From contig NC_085137.1 of the NCBI RefSeq assembly GCF_035046485.1, forward strand, positions 313,979,164 through 314,043,163: a stretch of 64,000 nucleotides of DNA, written 5' to 3'. The notes below the pieces were generated by a model. That model was given only the letters and a program-made list of their open reading frames with translations. It was not told the origin of the DNA and did not search any database. The position numbers were made by a program, and so were the translations under genes. Source of the stretch: Aedes albopictus. Its lineage: Eukaryota > Arthropoda > Insecta > Diptera > Culicidae. Positions 58,298 to 64,000 of the stretch are shown here, in pieces (the first letter of the stretch is position 1; each line of letters starts with the position of its first letter).

Positions 58298-58360
58298 TTA
58301 TACGACACAATGGCCTGGCTTCCCCTCTCGAACGTGATTGGTTAAATGTGAGGGGAGTAA
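58298..58360 (-). promoter_or_regulatory. Promoter side of histone-like relic 1
   Basis: On the minus strand AACCAATCACG (CCAAT-type) lies some 40 bp before TGTCGTATAAAAGC. That TATA box exists only when the two sides of the Harbinger element are joined through one TTA (52917-52919 / 58298-58300). A core promoter for relic 1 is the simplest reading. Confidence 0.4.
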
Positions 58361-58602
58361 AATAAAACGATGCCATACAAATTTATCTGCAATAATTTAT
58401 TATAGCGGAGTATTAAAATATACTAAAATGATTATTATTAGCCATTTCTAAATCAGTATGTAGGCTTAGGATTAACCAATATTATAATGTTTAGTAAAGA
58501 TTGACAGAATAAAGTACAAAAGTCATGTATTTTCGACCAAAATTTCTAAAGATTACAGATATTTGAAATTCTAAAATTGTTATTGAAATTTGGCAACGCT
58601 GG
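58361..58602. other. No gene seen
   Basis: AT-rich spacer between the relic promoter and the next MITE. Confidence 0.4.
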
Positions 58603-58811
58603 TTAAGGTGAAGATATGACGAAGCCACAGCCCGAATTTTCAAGAGCACAAATCTGAAGAACCAAGTGTCGGTTTGCGCTGAAAAGTTGATCGTTTGGTT
58701 ACTCGCTGGTGGTGACCAATCGATCAACTTTTCAGAGCAAACCGTCCAATGGTTCTTCAGATTTGTGCTTTTGAAAATTTTGCCTGTGGCTTCGTCATAC
58801 ATTCACCTTAA
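58603..58811. mobile_element. Palindromic MITE, TTAA target
   Basis: A 201-bp core (58607-58807) lies between TTAA repeats. Arms pair over nearly their whole length: GGTGAAGATATGACGAAGCC with GGCTTCGTCATACATTCACC, and AAAAGTTGATCG with CGATCAACTTTT at the centre. No ORF. Confidence 0.8.
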
Positions 58812-58949
58812 CAATTTCATTTTCCAGCAAACCTGCCATTCTTCAAAGTTGAAGAAATTTTAAGCAGATTTATTATGCGCGCATAAGTTTATGCTTTTGT
58901 CACCGTATCTTGAATTTAGAATAGATTCGACATCAAGCGGTTAAAATAT

Positions 58950-59143
58950 TCCCAGTTGTTGCCATGCCCATTCGCTACCGCACTGGGAAAATGCTAATAA
59001 GCCACCGCCGCTGCTGCTAGGTTGGTGGCGGTGCTTGTACCGCGCTCGGCGGTGCTCTCGAAGTAGGTGTCAAGATGTTTGCCTTGCGTTTCTTCAATTT
59101 CTAGAGGAATTCGAATCAACTCTTACATGGAATTTAAAATTGT
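58950..59143 (-). repeat. Partial duplicate of histone-like relic 2
   Basis: Positions 58965-59060 resemble 59205-59300 (CCGCTGCTGCT core, CATTCGCTACCGCACTGGGAA versus CATCCGCTTCCGAACTGGGG). This suggests a tandem partial copy lying beyond the stem-loop of relic 2. Confidence 0.45.
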
Positions 59144-59159
59144 AGCCCTAATAAGGGCT
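59144..59159 (-). terminator. Histone-type 3' stem-loop, relic 2
   Basis: The minus strand reads AGCCCTTATTAGGGCT, a perfect 6-bp stem with a TATT loop, preceded by TTAAAC and followed by ACAA. This is a good match to the form of insect histone 3' ends. Confidence 0.6.
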
Positions 59160-59525
59160 GTTTAATTTTGATTTCACAAAACCAAACCGCGTTGCTGCCG
59201 TGTCGTCGGCGCCCATCCGCTTCCGAACTGGGGAAATGATAAATTATTCCACCACCGCCGCTGCTGCTCGGTTGTTCGTCCATCTACCGCGGTCGACAGG
59301 CACAGCGTGAAAATGTGCTGTGAGAATGCTGAGCGAAAATGCAAACCGAGCTGTGCTCCTCCGTCTCTGATCCGGTGAACGACTCCGCTCGAGCTGCCGC
59401 GCGCGAAGAGACACCAACCATCGCGCTCGGCTTGCCAAAGAACACTAAATGAAAATGCAAACGGAGCAAACTGCACAGCTCTCTGCCGATGCGTTCCCCT
59501 CGAGGTGTTGATGAAGAATGAAGGA
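59160..59525 (-). pseudogene. Histone-gene-like relic 2 (possibly H2A)
   Basis: Same minus orientation as relic 1. The shared leader is CTCTTCCTTCATTCTTC, CTCGAGGGGAACGCATC, CAGTTTGCTCCGTTTGC and TTTGGCAAGCCGAGCGCGAT. The interior diverges from relic 1 and has no histone frame. Its promoter side is cut off by the poly(A) end of a Jockey LINE at 59532. Confidence 0.3.
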
Positions 59526-59531
59526 AGAGGG

Positions 59532-60565
59532 TTTTTTTTTTTTTTTTTATTTGATTGAAATGTATCTTTATTTTTCTCTTTTGTATTGGTTTTACATATG
59601 CTTAAGTCTAAGTGATACAGAACGTTTTCTTTTCATCTTTGGTTCCTTTTGCGTTTAATATTTACATGTTTAGACCTTGGTCTATGTGTTTATGTTTTTC
59701 TCCACATGGTGGATTTGGTTTGTTTGTAATCTTAAATCTACTATATACAACCTTAACCTAATTTACTATTTACACCTAACCTACTATATACAAACTGCTA
59801 ATCAAAGCGTGTTCAGATGTGCCACATTTTTGTGCGAACTTGTTTCTGATATCTTGTATTTTAATATCTATTTTTGGCACATTTGCTTCGTCATGAAGAT
59901 CAGTGATCCTGGTGTCATAAGGACGGTCAAGGATCATTCTGATCGCCCTGTTCTGAGCTACCTGGAGCTTATTTCTATGCGTTTGTGCGCATTGATCCCA
60001 CACCGGAGCTGCGTAATAAATTACAGGGGCAATGATTTGTTTGAACACCGCCAGTTTATTGGTTCTCGAGAGACGGGATCTACGGCAGATCAGCGGATAA
60101 AGGCTTCTGATCAATGCAGAGCATTTGACCAGGGTCTTCTCAACGTGCGAGCGGAAAAGGAGTTTTTCGTCGAACAACAATCCCAAGTATATTACCTCAG
60201 CGGACCATTCAACCCTTGTGCCGTCCATGATCACAGTGCAGTTTGGTGGAGGTTTCAGCTTCGGGGACTGCCTGTGGAGGAACATGATTGCCTGCGTTTT
60301 CGCGGCATTGATTTTGATCTTCCAGATGGTAGCGTAATCAACAAAGGCGTCAAGGCATCGCTGAAGCTTGTTGGTTATTTCACGAGGTGTTCTTCCTTTG
60401 ACGGCTAATGCAGTGTCATCCGCAAACTGGAAAAACACGCAGCCATCTCCCAGTGCAGGGATGTCGGATGTGTAGATACTGTAAAGTATGGGTCCGAGCA
60501 GGCTACCCTGCGGCACTCCAGCTGGGATGGTGAAATCGTTCGACAAACAGCCATTCAGCGACTAT
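59532..60565 (-). pseudogene. Jockey-clade LINE, 5'-truncated RT end
   Basis: A poly(A) tail (T-run 59532-59549 on plus) follows a 3' UTR and the last 257 codons of RT (60546-59776, open). Blocks: IPAGVPQGSLLGPILY, FFQFADDTALAV (catalytic DD), VIYLGLLFDEKL, and VAQNRAIRMILDRPYDTRI near the end. It begins within the RT domain at about 60565, a usual 5' truncation. Motifs resemble mosquito Jockey/Juan-like elements. It cannot move itself. Confidence 0.85.
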
Positions 60566-61184
60566 TGAGTGAATGTTGGTATTAGTGAGCTCTGGTTGCG
60601 CATGATAATCAGCAACAAAATCAGATCATCATAGCACCCCCGTGATTGCATCGCAACCTAGCGATTTATGACCAAAAAGTGCAACCATACTTGCATCTTG
60701 GCAATTTAATTTGAAGAAGAGAGACTCGATGACGGTATATACGACATATACGACAATTATTGTATGATAAGTTTACCAGTGCTCCTAATTGCGAGGTGAA
60801 AAAAAAGTTCTTTTGTTACATGACACATTCTCCAAAATGCTGTTAAGAATCTTGAAGCTCTTACCGTTCTTCCATATTAAGAGGCAAGTGTTTGTATATG
60901 TGTTTTGTTTATGCTTAAGGCTGCATGGACCACATTGCTTACTGAAGTGAATCCTAATCTATGAAATTATCAAGTTCACCCTTCTAACATAAACTTCTTG
61001 TCATTGGCTAGTTGTCACTTGTGGAGGGTCCAGTAGTACACTAAAACCTCTTTTCATGCATGTTATTTTATGCACTTTTAATTTATAAACCTTTTTTGTA
61101 CCCTGCAAAAAAGGAAAACCTACTCAGAACCAATAATGTGCATAATAAACTTAAATAATGCCGGTAACTATTGCAACGGCAGCC
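60566..61184. other. No gene seen
   Basis: AT-rich spacer; no feature recognised. Confidence 0.45.
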
Positions 61185-62065
61185 AAAGTGTATTTATGAA
61201 GAGCATAAAGGGAGGTTACATGGGCGTTTCAGGGGGTCCCAAGGGGCTTCAGTGGGGTTTTCGTGGGTCTGAGTGGGCTTTCAAAAGAATTGCAGAGGGT
61301 TTCAAAGAGTTTTCGACGAATTTTGGAGGTTACAGGTATATTTTCGAGGGTTCCGAGGGTCTCACATATGTGCGTTACATGGATTCCGACGGGGTCTTAG
61401 GGGGATTTCGGAAGCATTTCAGCAAGTTTCAGAGCGTTTCTGGGATTTCCGAGAGTCTCAGCTACCTTACTTGGGATCCGAGGGTGTTTCAGTGGGATCT
61501 TGGCGGCATTTTAGAAAGTTTCAGGATTTTCACATCACAAAACCTTTTGAAACGCCCCTGAAATGCCCTTTGATTTAATGGTGTTCTTGAAACCCCCTGA
61601 TACGACCCTGATCTGAAATGCCTCGAAATGCTCTTGAACCTCTGTAATCCCATTGAAACGCTCTTGAAATCACCATAATCAATTTGAAATGCTTCTAAAT
61701 TTCCATCGAACGCCTTGAATAGGCTCCAGAAATCCCTTCAAACCTCATAGAAACGCCCTTGAAATGTTATCAAACACCTTTAAAAACTCTAGAAACGCAT
61801 TAAAATGTTCCTGATACACCCTAAAACTCTTTGAAATGACTCTGAAATGGCTTGAAACGTCCCTCAAACCTCTTGTAACGCCTTTAAAAAACTCCTGAAA
61901 TTTCCTGAATTACCCATAAAGCCCTTTAAAACGTCCCTGAGACCCCTTAAAACTTTTGAAAACGTCAACAAATCCTGACAGAACGCCCTTAAAAGGCTCC
62001 TCCAATACCTTGAAGCAACACCCTGAAACACTCCTGAAGCCCCATTGGGACCCCCTTTTTTTGGG
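61185..62065. repeat. Degenerate minisatellite with orientation switch at 61550
   Basis: Up to about 61545 the plus strand reads GAGGGTTTCAxAGxGTTTC-like words. Beyond 61550 it reads CTTGAAACGCCCCTGAAATG-like complements, degenerate throughout. The arrangement parallels the arrays at 33 and 54 kb but uses a different unit. Confidence 0.75.
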
Positions 62066-63822
62066 CTCTCTGTCAACTTTCCGGAATCCCCCTTAGCCAC
62101 ACCTCAAATGCCCAGGAGCAAGACCTGTTCTCGCGAACTAGATTCCCTCATTAAAGCCCAAACTTATTTTTTGCACAAATTTCCCTTTTTTATACCTTTT
62201 TCAAATTTATGCACTCCCATTGGCCACCCCCAGCAAAGAGGTTCCAGAGTATATTCCAATCTTGACTTTTGACTAGCGCACCAAATTAAATATGGGCAAT
62301 ACCACAATATTTCTAAATAATGGACTTAGTGTTTTAAAAGGCTCTACCGGGATGAAAAAAAAGACGTAAAGTATGGACGTTCCCTAACTTAAAATGCGAA
62401 TAATGAACTGCCTTTCCGGCGCAACAGCGCGTGATATCTCACCCCAAAAGCCACATAACTCACTCAATTTACCGATTGACGTGTAGGGTGGTAGGGCCCG
62501 TGGTAGGGCCACGACCAACCAGAATGAAATCGGATACCCTTTTATCTGACAGCAACAGTAGCGTCATGTATACGATACCGTGAAATTACCATGACTACAA
62601 CAGCGCTGGCACTACCCACTACAATGCAATGAATACGCCGAAATTGGTGGCCCCGAAGACCCTGTGGCGGCGGGGGACAGCAGAAGTCGAGAGTCGAGTT
62701 GGTAGTCGAGAGCTCATTTATCAATTTTTGCTTTCTGGAGTTCAACCGAAAAACAATCTGTCACCAATCATCGGGTCTCGGTGTGTGTGGTCCATTATCG
62801 CTATCCGTCATCCGATGTTGGTTTGTTTTGTGGGCGCAATTCGATGTGAATTGTACGTGTTAATTATCGTCCGCATTGAATAGTGGTTTGGTTTTGTTGT
62901 GGGAGCGCGAAATATTTATCGGGTTGATTGAAAGCGGAACAATGGATTTGTTAAAATGGTGAAGTTTTGATGTGGCACATTGTTCATTTTCCTAGCGCCA
63001 ACAATGGAATATCATTACATTTAATGCGAAATCAAGGTTTTGATGTTACTTCAATTACGGTTCAACCCGGGAGCTTCTTGACAGCTGCCGAACAACGTCA
63101 GCGTACCTAAAAATTTTGGTCCGGGTGGTACTGTCAGATTCGAAGCGGCAAGTGCTACATTTGAAAAGGACGAAAACCGACAATAACAAAACATATTAAA
63201 ACATTAAACAGAAACCTTAATTTGTTGTTCCGCTTTTTTTTTGTGGTAGAAAAATGCAAATTAAGTGCGGCATGATGAATTTGTTTAATAGAAGCGAGAA
63301 TTATGTCTTTAAAACGGATAAAGGCAAAGCAGTCGACGTTCATAAAATTAATAAGAAACTCATGTTTTCTTCTAGTGCGGTAATAATTAATAAAGCAGGT
63401 AATAAATTAGGTTACTTATGCTAACATTTTACAGCTCCATATATGGTGGCAAGCCAAAATGGAACCTAAAAATAATCATTTGCAGATGTTTTCTTTTCGA
63501 GTTTGATCTTCGGTTTGGTCTAGCATGCGCAGTCACAAATTAATATGCAAAACCGTTTGAACATGTGCTTTTATTACATTCCTTACAGCAACAAAAAGAA
63601 AAATAAAAATTATTTCAATTTAATGAACATTCGTTTTTGCGCTTCTGTTGAATACGTCCTTTTGATACGAAACGCTAGCCTCTTGTTGGCTTCCACTCAC
63701 CACGAAACAAAAAGATGTTTTCGCATGGACAAAAATGGTTGCGTCAGTGAAGGACGGACCCGTTGTTTACGAACAGTAGCGACATCTGCGATTTGCAAGT
63801 AGGTACGCGAAACTAAGCTCAT
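62066..63822. other. 1.8 kb without recognised genes
   Basis: Mixed unique DNA. Several short frames on both strands lack domains. Near 62480 GGTGGTAGGGCCCGTGGTAGG is a short direct repeat. Confidence 0.45.
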
Positions 63823-64000
63823 TAGTATGAGACACGCTTGTATGAAAAAAATTAATCCTCGCTCCAGTCGACTTTTTAGATCCCATTTGGGTCCCATATG
63901 AACTGTACAAAATTTCAGCGCAATCGGTGAAACTATAATTTAGCGCAAGCGGTTCAAAGTTTTCATAGGATTTACTATGGGAAAAGTTACACTTTCAATC
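63823..64000. mobile_element. Foldback MITE B, copy 2 (cut by window end)
   Basis: It starts TAGTATGAGACACGCTTGTA and follows the left arm of 15812-16606 closely, through CTCGCTCCAGTCGAC, GTCCCATATGAACTGT and TTTACTATGGGAAAAGTTAC. The remainder lies outside the window. Confidence 0.85.

Larger units (their letters stand above)
52917..58300. mobile_element. PIF/Harbinger transposon, internally replaced
   Basis: The element (52920-58297, 5378 bp) lies between TTA duplications. The ends are inverted: AGGAGTATTCTCACTGCGCC and, as complement, AGGGCTTTTCTCACTGCGCC, each followed by GGGCCGGGC-type GC-rich tracts. It keeps the first exons of the two usual Harbinger genes, MADF/Myb-like (plus) and transposase (minus), in convergent order. 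The rest of both genes is missing; a 2.7-kb minisatellite and a 970-bp TA MITE occupy the interior. A 3-bp TWA-type duplication is the rule for this superfamily. Confidence 0.8.

Overview
This is an insect nuclear window, almost certainly from a mosquito of the genus Aedes (probably Ae. aegypti, by inference). The main evidence is a split copy of a tRNA-derived SINE that matches Feilai, a family described from Ae. aegypti. Other support comes from DUF1759/DUF1758-type BEL/Pao, RTE, Jockey and L1/Tx1-like retroelements and a dense set of hAT, TA- and TTAA-target MITEs. I find no intact host gene. The sequence looks like intergenic or intronic DNA built by repeated nested insertion. Names of superfamilies rest on motif recognition, not on searches.

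Region by region. 0-8 kb: AT-rich unique DNA with a hAT-type MITE, a tRNA-derived SINE and several foldback repeats. 7.9-13.2 kb: a Feilai SINE split by a 5.06-kb Sola-like DNA transposon, whose transposase gene is itself split by a 960-bp TA-target MITE. 13.2-16.6 kb: two MITEs, a retroelement ORF1-like PHD-finger ORF, and a small ORF interrupted by a MITE. 17-22.2 kb: a hAT-ended 5.26-kb element that holds an approximately 155-bp tandem array and a TA MITE. 22.7-25.6 kb: a 5' fragment of an RTE LINE and a MITE. 25.6-30.3 kb: a young BEL/Pao LTR element with two 714-bp LTRs, lacking reverse transcriptase and integrase. 30-39 kb: LINE relics, a degenerate minisatellite pair and a hAT MITE inside a Jockey/I-like relic. 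39.1-43.2 kb: a full-length L1/Tx1-like LINE with an uninterrupted 1061-residue ORF2. 43.9-44.1 kb: a possible 117-bp host exon. 45.05-49.1 kb: a 4.06-kb element with TA-flanked ends built almost entirely from inverted satellite arrays. 49.7-51 kb: a MULE transposase relic. 52.5-59.5 kb: two degenerate histone-gene-like relics with histone-type 3' stem-loops. One is split at its TATA box by a 5.38-kb Harbinger element whose inner exons are replaced by a 24-bp EcoRI-site minisatellite. 59.5-64 kb: a Jockey 3' end, another inverted minisatellite pair, and a MITE cut by the window end.

The DNA-transposon boundaries are the best supported calls, because target-site duplications can be read directly for many of them. 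In three places (the Sola-like transposase, the Jockey/I-like RT and the small ORF at 15.6 kb) removing a MITE and one duplication copy rejoins an open reading frame. A recurrent architecture stands out: tandem arrays that switch orientation part-way, so that the two halves form giant inverted repeats. It appears at 33.2-34.7, 45.2-49.0, 53.6-56.3 and 61.2-62.1 kb.
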